A stretch of 64,000 bases of DNA, taken from the NCBI GenBank assembly GCA_023392635.1, contig JAEVYS010000062.1, positions 46,343 to 110,342 of the forward strand, written 5' to 3'. The stretch's first letter is position 1; each line of letters starts with the position of its first letter. The notes beneath the pieces are model-generated. The model had not been told where the DNA came from. It saw only the letters and a program-made list of their open reading frames with translations, and made no database searches. Of the stretch, positions 35,042 through 42,790 are shown one piece after another. This DNA comes from Actinomycetes bacterium (GTDB taxonomy: Bacteria > Actinomycetota > Actinomycetes > Propionibacteriales > Propionibacteriaceae). The position numbers were made by a program, and so were the translations under genes.

Positions 35042-35662
35042 ATGCGGACGAACCGACACCACCGGACGCTTCGGCGATGGGGCAGAGCGGTCGGTGCGGT
35101 GGCCGGGACCGCCGTGGCCGTCACCCTCACGGCGTGCGTCAACAACGGGCCAGAGTTCACGCCGCAGCCGGTGGAGACGATCACCCCGTCCGCGACTCCG
35201 CGCACGCCGTCGGTCCCCGCCACACCGACTGCGACCCCGACGCCCGGTTCGACGCAGGCACCGCCCGCCTCGAAGGCGACGGGCAGCCTCGCCCTGTTCG
35301 CTCCGGTCACCACGGTGCTCGCCGGGCGCTGCGAGACGAAGTCGGGGGCGCCCACGGTGACCCTCGCCGACCACAAGAACGACTTCTACGGCACCGTCGA
35401 CGTGACCCTGGTGCTGAAGAGCGGCAAGGCAGCCGTGGACTCGGTCGACATCACCTTCGGCGAGGATTCCGAGGGCTTCACATGGAAACTGTCGTACGAC
35501 TCCGCCGCGCCCGCGGCGGGCACCTCTGCGAAGCTCGCCGTCTCGGGCAGCACCTACAAGGTCTCCGGCAAGGTGAAGGCGCTCGAGACGCGGAAGGGCA
35601 AGAAGCTCGAGGAGGTCCTGCCCTTCACGCTGGTCGCGAAGTGTGCCGGCAGCCAGTGGTGA
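35042..35662 (+). CDS. Hypothetical lipoprotein with Thr/Pro-rich linker
   Basis: 206 residues from ATG 35042; a GTG at 35033 is an alternative. The signal ends in lipobox LTAC (Cys32), followed by a Pro/Thr-rich linker to about residue 80. The C-terminal domain (SLALFAPVTTVLAGRCETKSGAPTV) is beta-rich with two Cys residues that could pair (CETK, CAGSQW). I do not recognise a family. It is probably anchored outside the membrane. The stop lies 7 bases from the convergent cell-wall hydrolase. Confidence 0.65.
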   Translation: MRTNRHHRTLRRWGRAVGAVAGTAVAVTLTACVNNGPEFTPQPVETITPSATPRTPSVPATPTATPTPGSTQAPPASKATGSLALFAPVTTVLAGRCETKSGAPTVTLADHKNDFYGTVDVTLVLKSGKAAVDSVDITFGEDSEGFTWKLSYDSAAPAAGTSAKLAVSGSTYKVSGKVKALETRKGKKLEEVLPFTLVAKCAGSQW

Positions 35663-35669
35663 TCCGGAG

Positions 35670-37850
35670 TCAGCTGACCTTCACCGACGCGGACTTCTTC
35701 GCCAGGTCGCGATAGCCCTCGAGCGTCCCGGTGACCCGCACGCTCACCGACTTGCCCTTGCTCGCACTGGTGAGCTTGTAGGTCGCCTTGGTCGCGCCGT
35801 CGATGCGGGCGGAGCCGCGGTACCACTGGTAGGTGAAGGTCACGCCCGAGGGTGCCCAGGTGCCCGTCACCGCGGTGAGGGTCTTGCCGACCTTCGCGGT
35901 GCCGGAGATCTTCGGGGTCTTCGCCGTGAGGGTGCCCATGGCGACCGGGTCGGTCTTGGCGGAGGTCTTGGTCACCGGGTTGTACCCGAGTCGGGAACCG
36001 GTCACCGAGACGGCGAGGGTGGCGTCGACGTCCGCCGGCTGCACGACGTACGTGCTGGCGGTGGCTCCGTCCAGGTCCTTGCCGTCGCGGGACCACTGGT
36101 AGGCCAGGGTCACCTTGCCCGGCGCCCAGGTGCCGGGAACCGCCGTCAGCTTGTTGCCGACCGCGACGGTCCCGGTGACCTTCGGGGTGGGGGTTGCCGT
36201 GAAGGTGCCGTTGTCCACCACCGCGGTCTGCGCGGAGCGGTCCGTCTGTGTGTAGCCGGTCTTGAGGCCGGTGACCACCACGCGCAGGGGTGAGCCCGCG
36301 TCCCCGGGCTGCACGTCGTAGGTGTCGGCCGTGGCACCGCTGATGGCCTTGTCGCCGCTGTACCACTGGTAGGACAGCGACACGCTTCCCGGCCCCCACT
36401 TGCCGGCGTCCACACTGACCGTCTGGCCGACCTTCGCCGAACCGCTCAGCTTCAGGGCTGCGGAGTCCAGCGACATGAACAGGGCGGACCAGGTGTAGGT
36501 GTCGACCGTCCCGCTCGCGCTGTGGCCGGCCGTCGCCTGGAACGACTTCACGGCCGAGAGGGTCGCCGCACCGAAGCCGTCGTCGGCGGTGGTCTTGTAG
36601 CCCAGGTCAGCCAACAGTGCGTTGAGCGCGGCGGTGCGGGCGCCACTGGTGCCACTGCTGAGCTTGGCGAACAGCGCGGCGAGGGTGTACTGGCCGACCT
36701 GACCGTCGACCTCGAGCTTCTTGGCCTTCTGCAGCTTCTTGACCGCAGACGTCGTTGCCGAGTCGAAGCTGCCCGTCACGTTCACGCTGTACCCGGCGGC
36801 CTTGAGCAGGTACTGCACGGCAGTGACCTTGGCTCCGGAATCGCCCGACTCGATGACGCGCTTGATCGGCACCACGTTGTAGTCGTTGAGGTTGTAGGTG
36901 GCGATCAGGTCGTCGAGCGTCTTCGCGTAGTCGGACGCACTCTTCGGCTTCACGACCTTGGCGAGCGCATCAACGAAGCGCGGCACGCTGGACATCACCG
37001 AGCGTGCGTCCGCGTAGGCGTCGTCCTCGGTGATCGCCGCCGCGTTGGCGTAGAAGGAGTTGGTCATCGACGTGAACTTGCCCACCTTCGTCGACCCGAC
37101 CGTGGTGCACCCCGACTGGTAGCTGAGCGAGGCGGACGCGGTGATGCTCTCCCCGTTCGCGAGCACGAACCTGCTGTAGCGGCGCAGCCCGGCGTAGTAG
37201 GAGCGCGTCTTCCAGTAGCTCAAGGTGGTCTTGACGACGCCGTACAGGCGTCCGCGCGCCTCGATGATCTCCCAGTCGCCGTCCGCCTTCTTCTTGGTGA
37301 GGACCGCCACATGGCCGATGCCGTTGGCACGCGCGGGATTGTTGCGGAGGAACACCAGGTCGCCGACCGCGGGGGAGCCGGTCACCTTCTTCGTGACGTT
37401 GTACTGGGCGGCGGCCAGGTCGGTGATCGGGTTGCCCGACCGTCCGAACAGCCACTGCACCAGCTCTGAGCAGTCGAACTTCGGCGGATTGGGATTGGTG
37501 ATCGCGGCCTCGGCGCCGAGGACATACGGTTTCCCGACCTGCGCCTGCGCGAGCTTCGCGAACTGCGAAGCCGTCATCGCGGCGCTGCAGGGGGTGTCGA
37601 AGTAGTTCTTCGCGGCGGAAACCTCGTTCGAGGTGCCCCAGTCGGACGCGGCGATCGCCTGCGCCATCGACACCGAAGCGGGCACCCCGAACTTGCGCTG
37701 GGTGCTCTGCGCGACACTCACCATGCTGGCGATGAACTTGGTCTTGGTGCTCGAGGTGATCGCATCGGCGGGGGCAACCTGAACGAGCGTGGGACTCGCG
37801 GCCAGCGCGATACCAATGGCCACGGACAGCACTCTCGTCACAGCTTTCAC
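35670..37850 (-). CDS. Secreted multidomain cell-wall hydrolase: NlpC/P60 nested in a GH73-like domain, PG-binding domains and Ig-like repeats
   Basis: 726 residues from GTG 37850, with a signal peptide (about 1-30). Residues 36-88 resemble the first half of a GH73 glucosaminidase (SVSMAQAIAASDWGTS), but the catalytic Glu is replaced by Ala68. Residues about 95-225 form an NlpC/P60 peptidase with Cys127 (KFDCSELVQWL) and His180 (GIGHVAVLT). Residues about 255-325 (SASDYAKTLDDLIATYNL) look like the remaining half of the GH73 domain. Two peptidoglycan-binding units follow (about 330-395 and 400-462), then three Ig-like repeats of about 85 residues with YQWY-type strands. It probably cleaves peptidoglycan stem peptides while tethered to the wall. 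Confidence 0.85.
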   Translation of the reverse strand: MKAVTRVLSVAIGIALAASPTLVQVAPADAITSSTKTKFIASMVSVAQSTQRKFGVPASVSMAQAIAASDWGTSNEVSAAKNYFDTPCSAAMTASQFAKLAQAQVGKPYVLGAEAAITNPNPPKFDCSELVQWLFGRSGNPITDLAAAQYNVTKKVTGSPAVGDLVFLRNNPARANGIGHVAVLTKKKADGDWEIIEARGRLYGVVKTTLSYWKTRSYYAGLRRYSRFVLANGESITASASLSYQSGCTTVGSTKVGKFTSMTNSFYANAAAITEDDAYADARSVMSSVPRFVDALAKVVKPKSASDYAKTLDDLIATYNLNDYNVVPIKRVIESGDSGAKVTAVQYLLKAAGYSVNVTGSFDSATTSAVKKLQKAKKLEVDGQVGQYTLAALFAKLSSGTSGARTAALNALLADLGYKTTADDGFGAATLSAVKSFQATAGHSASGTVDTYTWSALFMSLDSAALKLSGSAKVGQTVSVDAGKWGPGSVSLSYQWYSGDKAISGATADTYDVQPGDAGSPLRVVVTGLKTGYTQTDRSAQTAVVDNGTFTATPTPKVTGTVAVGNKLTAVPGTWAPGKVTLAYQWSRDGKDLDGATASTYVVQPADVDATLAVSVTGSRLGYNPVTKTSAKTDPVAMGTLTAKTPKISGTAKVGKTLTAVTGTWAPSGVTFTYQWYRGSARIDGATKATYKLTSASKGKSVSVRVTGTLEGYRDLAKKSASVKVS

Positions 37851-37893
37851 ACGTACTTGGTACCTAGCGGCCGATCGGGCAGCAAGGGTCCGG

Positions 37894-37925
37894 TTGAGGG
37901 TTCAGGGGTGGGCCGCAACCCTCAA
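37894..37925. promoter_or_regulatory. Inverted TTGAGGGTT repeat upstream of the hydrolase gene
   Basis: TTGAGGGTT (37894-37902) and its complement AACCCTCAA (37917-37925) are 14 bases apart. A third direct copy lies at 37984-37992. The group is 44-142 bases upstream of the hydrolase start and fits a set of regulator sites. Confidence 0.5.
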
Positions 37926-37957
37926 TATGCGCCTGACTAGGGGCGTTGAAATTGCAG

Positions 37958-37978
37958 CCCTGAAGTAGCCCTTCAGGG
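37958..37978. promoter_or_regulatory. Hairpin CCCTGAAG-N5-CTTCAGGG
   Basis: A perfect 8-bp inverted repeat with a 5-base loop, between the TTGAGGGTT copies in the divergent region. It could be an operator or a small RNA hairpin; no T tract follows. Confidence 0.45.
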
Positions 37979-38098
37979 TTGGGTTGAGGGTTTGCCGGTG
38001 CCAATTCCCTTACGACAAGGGCTGATCTGCTGTGCGACCGGTTCTGCGGCGCCCGTGCTCCTCTAGGTTGGAGTCGTTCGGACGTACGGAGGTGAGGC

Positions 38099-38827
38099 AT
38101 GGACCAGGCTTCGGAAACCCTGCGCTTCGTCACGGCCAGTGACGGCCACCTCGGGGAGGATGGCACCGACTCCCGCCGCTTCCTCGCCGAGTTCGTCGCC
38201 GCCGTGAACCGTCTGCATGCCGTCGATCCGGTCGACTTCGCCGTCCTCAACGGCGACATCGGCCACGGCGGGCGGACCCTGCTCGAAGAGGCGAGGGCCG
38301 GGCTCGACGGGCTCGCGATGCCGTACTTCGCCAGCCAGGGCAACCACGACGGGGTCTCGGCCACGGACTGGGAGGACGTCTGGGGCAGGCCGGCGAACCT
38401 GGTGCACAGGGTGGGTGCACGCAGCATCGTGATCGCCAACACCTCGAACGAGGCCGGCGACTACCTGTGCCCCGACCCGGGTTGGCTGCGGCAGGCCCTG
38501 GCCGGGGAGGCCGGGCAGCAGGACGTGTTCGCCTTCCTGCACATCACCCCGCACACCTGGACACGGTTCGGGATCGCGTGCGACACCGCGGCAGCCCTGT
38601 TCGCGGGGACACCGAACCTCCGCGCGGTCTTCAACGGACACGACCACGACGAGGCCGGCCTGAAGGTCGACCGGGGCGTGCCCTACTTCTTCGACGCGCA
38701 CTACGGCGGGCACTGGGGCACCCCCTACCGCGCCTTCCGCGTGGTCGAGGTGGCGGCCGGTCGGCTGACCACGCGGCTGGTGAGCACCGACGGAACCCGG
38801 CTGCCGGTCGAGTCGCTCACCTGGTGA
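38099..38827 (+). CDS. Calcineurin-like metallophosphoesterase
   Basis: 242 residues. Motifs in order: VTASDGHLG (first metal site), LNGDIGHGG, SQGNHD, HITPHTW and FNGHDHDE. The start ATG follows GGAGGTGAG, and a TAGGTT -10 lies at 38064-38069. There is no signal peptide. The fold matches the cpdA/DUF-type phosphodiesterases, but the substrate is unknown. It diverges from the cell-wall hydrolase and shares the repeat-rich intergenic region. Confidence 0.85.
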   Translation: MDQASETLRFVTASDGHLGEDGTDSRRFLAEFVAAVNRLHAVDPVDFAVLNGDIGHGGRTLLEEARAGLDGLAMPYFASQGNHDGVSATDWEDVWGRPANLVHRVGARSIVIANTSNEAGDYLCPDPGWLRQALAGEAGQQDVFAFLHITPHTWTRFGIACDTAAALFAGTPNLRAVFNGHDHDEAGLKVDRGVPYFFDAHYGGHWGTPYRAFRVVEVAAGRLTTRLVSTDGTRLPVESLTW

Positions 38828-38867
38828 CCGCCGGCGCCGGTTCGTGGCCGGGACGGTGCACCGTGAG

Positions 38868-40130
38868 TCAGGCCGCCCTGCTCCGCGTCCCCTGCACCAC
38901 GGCCCGCCCGGCCACACCCAGGGCGAGCACGGCGGCTCCGGAGAGCATCGAGGGCCACGGGAGGGTGAGCGCGAGCACGGCACACCCCAGGAGCCCGAAC
39001 GCGTTGAGGGCCCGGGGCCAGCGGCGGTCGGGCGTCCCCTGCGTGAAGGCCGCTGCGTTGGCGATCCCGTAGTAGACGAGCACGCCGAACGACGAGAAGC
39101 CGATGGCTTGGCGCAGGTCGAACAGGGCGGCCGCGGCAGCGACGGCGACGGCGAGCACCAGCTCGGCGCGGTGCGGCGAGGCGAACCGCGGATGGACGGC
39201 GGCGAGCACTCGCGGAAGGTCACCGTTGCGCGCCATCGCCAGCGAGGTCCGGCCGATCCCGGCCAGCAGCGCCAGGAGGGCGCCCAGGCTCGCGATCGCC
39301 GCGCCGGCCTGCACCACCGGCGCCAGCCCGTCCAGCCCGACCCGCAACACGGCGTCGCGCAGGGGCGCCGAAGAGGTGGCCAGCACGTCCGGGCCGGCGG
39401 CGGCGAGCGCCGTCCAGCCGACCACCAGGTACACCACCACGACGATTGCGAGAGCCCCGAGGATGGCCCGCGGGATCGTGCGCCGCGGCTCCACCACTTC
39501 TTCGCCGAGGGTGGCGATCCTGGCGTAACCGGCGAACGCGAAGAACAGCAGTCCCGCCGCCTGGAGGACCCCGTACACGCCGCTCGCGCCGAGCGGACGT
39601 GACAGGTCGGGCGTCCCCGGTCCCGCCAGCCAGATCGCCCCCACGACGACGGTGAGGCAGGTGAGGGTGATGGCGACCAGCACCCTGGTGGCGACCGCGG
39701 TGCGGGTGACGCCCCGGTAGTTCACAGCGGCCAGCACGGCGACGGCCGCCACCGCTACGGCGCGCCGCGCGATCCCCTCGGGCAGCAGGTAGGCCGCGAA
39801 GGTGAGCGCCATGGCGGAGCAGGAGGCCGACTTCCCGACCACGAAGCCCCAGCCGGCGACGAAGCCCCACCATTCACCGAGACGCTCGCGGCCGTACACG
39901 TACGTGCCTCCGGAGGTCGGGTACGCCACCGCGAGCTGGGCCGACGCGGCGGCATTGGCATAGGCGACCGCTGCGGCGAGCACGAGCCCTTCCATCAGCC
40001 CGGAGCCCGCGGCGCGGGCAGCCGGGCCGAAGACGGCGAACACTCCGGCGCCGATCATCGAGCCGAGCCCGAGCAGGATGGCGTCGGCCGTCCCGAGACG
40101 GCGCGGCAGTTGCGCCGGACCTGACGTCAT
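38868..40130 (-). CDS. APC-family amino-acid permease
   Basis: 420 residues from ATG 40130, about 12 transmembrane helices. The TM1 signature is LLGLGSMIGAGVFAVFGPAA, followed by AVAYPTSGGTYVYGRERLG and the TM6 segment FFAFAGYARIATLGEEVVEPRRTIPRA. It imports or exports an amino acid. It is the last gene of the Cys-leader, DUF4395, thioredoxin, cysE series, 55 bases after cysE, so a sulfur-containing or serine-related cargo is plausible but unproven. Confidence 0.85.
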   Translation of the reverse strand: MTSGPAQLPRRLGTADAILLGLGSMIGAGVFAVFGPAARAAGSGLMEGLVLAAAVAYANAAASAQLAVAYPTSGGTYVYGRERLGEWWGFVAGWGFVVGKSASCSAMALTFAAYLLPEGIARRAVAVAAVAVLAAVNYRGVTRTAVATRVLVAITLTCLTVVVGAIWLAGPGTPDLSRPLGASGVYGVLQAAGLLFFAFAGYARIATLGEEVVEPRRTIPRAILGALAIVVVVYLVVGWTALAAAGPDVLATSSAPLRDAVLRVGLDGLAPVVQAGAAIASLGALLALLAGIGRTSLAMARNGDLPRVLAAVHPRFASPHRAELVLAVAVAAAAALFDLRQAIGFSSFGVLVYYGIANAAAFTQGTPDRRWPRALNAFGLLGCAVLALTLPWPSMLSGAAVLALGVAGRAVVQGTRSRAA

Positions 40131-40145
40131 CCCAAGACCTTCCGT

Positions 40146-40174
40146 GTGGCACCCGTCACGGGACAGCGTGCCAC
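40146..40174 (-). terminator. Hairpin between cysE and the permease gene
   Basis: GTGGCAC (40146-40152) and GTGCCAC (40168-40174) form a 7-bp stem around a loop that can fold further. It could reduce read-through from cysE into the permease. It has no U tract. Confidence 0.4.
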
Positions 40175-40185
40175 GCGGCCTGAGC

Positions 40186-40974
40186 TCAGAGCTCCGGGAC
40201 GGCGTCCAGTTCGTCGAGCGCGGGGAGCGCGTGGTCCGGGTACGACACCGGTCGCGCCGGGATGCCCGCCACCGTGGTGAACGGGGCGACATCCTCCAGG
40301 ACGACCGAGCCCGCCCCGATCTTCGCTCCCTCGCCGACCCGGATGTTGCCGAGGACCTTCGCTCCGGCACCGATCATCACGCCGCGCCCGATCTTCGGAT
40401 GCCGGTCGCCGCCGACCTTGCCGGTGCCGCCGAGGGTGACTTCGTGCAGCATCGAGAAGTCGTCCTCGACCACCGCGGTCTCGCCGATCACCACCGAGGT
40501 CGCGTGGTCGAACATGATGCCCTTGCCGATCACGGCGCCGGGGTGGATGTCGACGGCGAACACCTCCGAGATGCGGCTCTGCAGGAACAGTGCGAGGGCC
40601 GGGCGGGAGTGCGTCCAGTAGTAGTGCGCGACGCGATAGGCCTGGAGCGCGTGGAAGCCCTTGAAGAACAGCAGCGGCTGGGAGTACCCGCGGGTCGCGG
40701 GGTCCCGGCTGAGCACCGCGCGCAGGTCCTCCCGGACCGCCACCCCGATTGCGTGGTCGTCGTCGAGGGCCGCCGTGATCAACTCGCGCAGGCTGAGCGA
40801 GGTGATGGTCTCGCTGCCCAGCTTGCTGGCCAGGATGAAGCTGAGGGCGTCCTCCAGCCTGGTGTGGGACAGGACGGTCGTGTGCAGGAAGCTCGCCAGG
40901 GCCGGCTCGGCGTGGGCGTCCGCGCCCACCTCGGCGCGGATCCGCGTCCACACGTCGTCACGCGATGCGGTCAT
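40186..40974 (-). CDS. cysE: Serine O-acetyltransferase
   Basis: 262 residues from ATG 40974. The N-terminal helical domain (DDVWTRIRAEVGADAHAEPALASFLHTTVLSH) is typical of CysE. The left-handed beta-helix carries DIHPGAVIGKGIMFDHATSVVIGETAVV with the catalytic Asp and His region, then GGTGKVGGDRHPKIGRGVMIGAGAKVLGNI. It makes O-acetylserine for cysteine synthesis. The start overlaps the end of the thioredoxin gene by 17 bases. Its position behind a cysteine-rich leader suggests cysteine-dependent control. Confidence 0.93.
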   Translation of the reverse strand: MTASRDDVWTRIRAEVGADAHAEPALASFLHTTVLSHTRLEDALSFILASKLGSETITSLSLRELITAALDDDHAIGVAVREDLRAVLSRDPATRGYSQPLLFFKGFHALQAYRVAHYYWTHSRPALALFLQSRISEVFAVDIHPGAVIGKGIMFDHATSVVIGETAVVEDDFSMLHEVTLGGTGKVGGDRHPKIGRGVMIGAGAKVLGNIRVGEGAKIGAGSVVLEDVAPFTTVAGIPARPVSYPDHALPALDELDAVPEL

Positions 40975-41401
40975 GTCGGTCCTGTCCGTCGTCCATCGAT
41001 CGGAGTGCCGCCAGCACGTCCGGCTTCCGCGGTGCGCCCACGATCCGGTTCCTGACGACTCCGTTGCTGTCCAGCAGGAGCACGGTCGGGGTGCGCGTGA
41101 TACCGAGCTCGCCGGCAAGGTCGAGGCGCTGGCCCGCGTCGATCTCGACGTGCGCCACGCCGGGCGTCGCCGCGCTCACCTCGCCCAGCACCCGGGCGGT
41201 CACCCGGCACGGCGCGCAGACCTCTGAGGAGAACTGGACGAAGGTCGCCCGGGGGCCGAACTCCGCTCCGAGCCGGTCGGGGGTCAACCCGCCCGACGCC
41301 CGTCCCGACGATGAGCGGAGCCGGCCGTCGAGCAGCCGGCGGTACAGCCCGAACCCGAGGGCGAGCAGGACGGCGGCCGCGACCACCCACGCGCCGGTCA
41401 T
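40958..41401 (-). CDS. Membrane-anchored thioredoxin-like protein
   Basis: 147 residues from ATG 41401. One N-terminal transmembrane helix (about 3-20) is followed by a thioredoxin fold with C62-A-P-C65 and the cis-Pro region TRTPTVLLLDSNG. ATGA overlaps the DUF4395 stop, and its own end overlaps cysE. The CxxC may act on thiols or sulfur carriers at the membrane. DUF4395-thioredoxin pairs are a recurrent actinobacterial arrangement. Confidence 0.85.
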   Translation of the reverse strand: MTGAWVVAAAVLLALGFGLYRRLLDGRLRSSSGRASGGLTPDRLGAEFGPRATFVQFSSEVCAPCRVTARVLGEVSAATPGVAHVEIDAGQRLDLAGELGITRTPTVLLLDSNGVVRNRIVGAPRKPDVLAALRSMDDGQDRHDRIA

Positions 41402-41868
41402 CGGGCGCCCGCCGCCGCGCTGCGCCCCAGCAGGCGCCGGCCCAGCAGGTACACCTCGCACCCGAGGCAGAAGTCGAACACCGCGTTCAGCAGCGCAGCG
41501 ACCAGCGCGAACCCGACCGCCACGTAGAACAGGGCGGCGACGCCGAAGGCCGCCCCCGCGAGACCGAGGATGGCGAAGCCGAGCCCCACGGACTGCGCGA
41601 AGCGCGGCGGGCGCTCGTCCTCGAGGTCGTCCGGCGCACCGAGGCGGGGCCGGACCACGCGACGGAAGAACCACCCGTACGGCTGGTAGCGCAACCCGAG
41701 GATCGCGCCGGCCCCGAAAGCGAAGGTCTGGACGATCAGCAGCGGCAGCCCGGTGGGCGGACCGAGCAGGATCGTCGCGGCGAGCACCACGGACGTGACG
41801 GCGGCGCCGAAGCGGGGGCCGCGCGGGTCGATCAGGGTGGGAGTGGTCGGGGTCGAGGGATCGGGCAT
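41398..41868 (-). CDS. DUF4395 family membrane protein
   Basis: 156 residues with four hydrophobic segments. The typical start is IDPRGPRFGAAVTSVVLAATILLG, then FGAGAILGLRYQPYGWFFRRVVRPRLG and a C-terminal DFCLGCEVYLLGRRL with a Cys-x2-Cys. The function is unknown; linkage to thioredoxins and sulfur metabolism is common. GAGGA precedes the ATG. It is the first main gene after the Cys-rich leader (120 bases). Confidence 0.88.
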   Translation of the reverse strand: MPDPSTPTTPTLIDPRGPRFGAAVTSVVLAATILLGPPTGLPLLIVQTFAFGAGAILGLRYQPYGWFFRRVVRPRLGAPDDLEDERPPRFAQSVGLGFAILGLAGAAFGVAALFYVAVGFALVAALLNAVFDFCLGCEVYLLGRRLLGRSAAAGAR

Positions 41869-41988
41869 GTGGAAGTCCTCTGGTGTCGGTGGGTGGTCGG
41901 TGGCGACGGCCGGCAGCGGAAACGCAGAAGCGTCTCCGGAAGGGATTCGGTTCGCTCGCGGCGGGTGGCCGCGGCGATCAGGCTGCGG

Positions 41989-42072
41989 TCAGGCCAGGCT
42001 GCGACAACAACACATGCACAGGACGGGGCGCGCGGAACTCAGCGGAGCGGCCATCCAGCGGCTGGTGTGCAT
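41989..42072 (-). CDS. Leaderless Cys-rich leader peptide, probable cysteine attenuator
   Basis: 27 codons from ATG 42072 to TGA at 41989-41991. The end reads LCMCCCRSLA: four Cys in five codons, three of them consecutive TGT, a rare codon in this G/C-ending genome. A TACCCT -10 ends 7 bases before the ATG, so the mRNA should be leaderless. The ORF lies 120 bases before DUF4395, thioredoxin and cysE. Mycobacterial leaderless polycysteine short ORFs are known to attenuate downstream sulfur operons when Cys is plentiful. The same role here is inference from position, codons and promoter. Confidence 0.8.
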   Translation of the reverse strand: MHTSRWMAAPLSSARPVLCMCCCRSLA

Positions 42073-42079
42073 GCCCCCG

Positions 42080-42085
42080 AGGGTA
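42080..42085 (-). promoter_or_regulatory. -10 element TACCCT of the Cys-leader operon
   Basis: On the minus strand TACCCT (TANNNT) is followed by 7 bases and then the leader ATG. The -35 region is weak. Confidence 0.55.
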
Positions 42086-42174
42086 CCACGGCGGGGAAAC
42101 GGCGTCGTAGCGCCGGTCTCACCCAGGCGTGCGTGCCACCCGGACGGGGACGGGTGGTCAGGGGCGCGAGTTGG

Positions 42175-42180
42175 TAGGAT
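42175..42180 (+). promoter_or_regulatory. -10 element TAGGAT for the divergent membrane protein gene
   Basis: TAGGAT ends 7 bases before GTG 42188, again predicting a leaderless transcript. It diverges from the Cys-leader promoter about 90 bases away. Confidence 0.5.
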
Positions 42181-42187
42181 TCGGCCC

Positions 42188-42667
42188 GTGCAGCTTGTGC
42201 GCGCCCTGGTTCCCCGTCCCGGTCTCCGGTCGCGGGCAGCTGCCGGCGTGCTCACGATCCTCGCGCTCGTGCCGGCGCTCCTCCGGCTGCCCAGGGTGAG
42301 CGTGGTCGCCTGCTTCGACTCCGGACACCCCCTGTACGAGTGGGTTCCCACCGCGTCGTTCACCGGCGATGCGCACTGTGTCAGCGCGCCGACCCCCGTG
42401 GTCAGCTGGACGCTGATGATCGCGGCCACCCTGCTGGTCCAGTTGCTGCTGTTGCCGCTGCTGCTCACGGCCGGCGGACTGCTGGTTCGCGGCGCGCGTC
42501 GCGCTGCCGCCGCCGCCCACCGCGCGTTGGCGAGCGCCCTTCTCCAGCTCTCGGTGCTGCTCGTTCCCGAGCAGCGCCTCATCCCGGTACGCGTGCGCGC
42601 GCCGTACCCGGGTGCGGACGGCTCGCGGGCCAACCCGCGCCGCGGCCCGCCGTCTCGCCAGTCCTGA
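42188..42667 (+). CDS. Hypothetical membrane protein
   Basis: 159 residues from GTG 42188. Hydrophobic segments lie at about 16-35 and 77-103. Between them is an extracytoplasmic loop with two Cys (VVACFDSGH, GDAHCVSAP) that could form a disulfide. The C-terminus is Arg/Ala-rich and cytoplasmic or disordered. No family is recognised. It lies 123 bases upstream of the DsbA-VKOR pair on the same strand, so it may be a client or partner of that pair. Confidence 0.6.
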   Translation: MQLVRALVPRPGLRSRAAAGVLTILALVPALLRLPRVSVVACFDSGHPLYEWVPTASFTGDAHCVSAPTPVVSWTLMIAATLLVQLLLLPLLLTAGGLLVRGARRAAAAAHRALASALLQLSVLLVPEQRLIPVRVRAPYPGADGSRANPRRGPPSRQS

Positions 42668-42790
42668 GTTCGTGATCCCCGCCGCGCCCTGAGCGTGGCA
42701 CGCGCGTTCGCGCGCCCGGACGGCCGTCGTCGTCCCACCCACTCCATGACTGGCATCAAGGGCGGTCGCCGCCCGGAAGAGAGCATTCCC

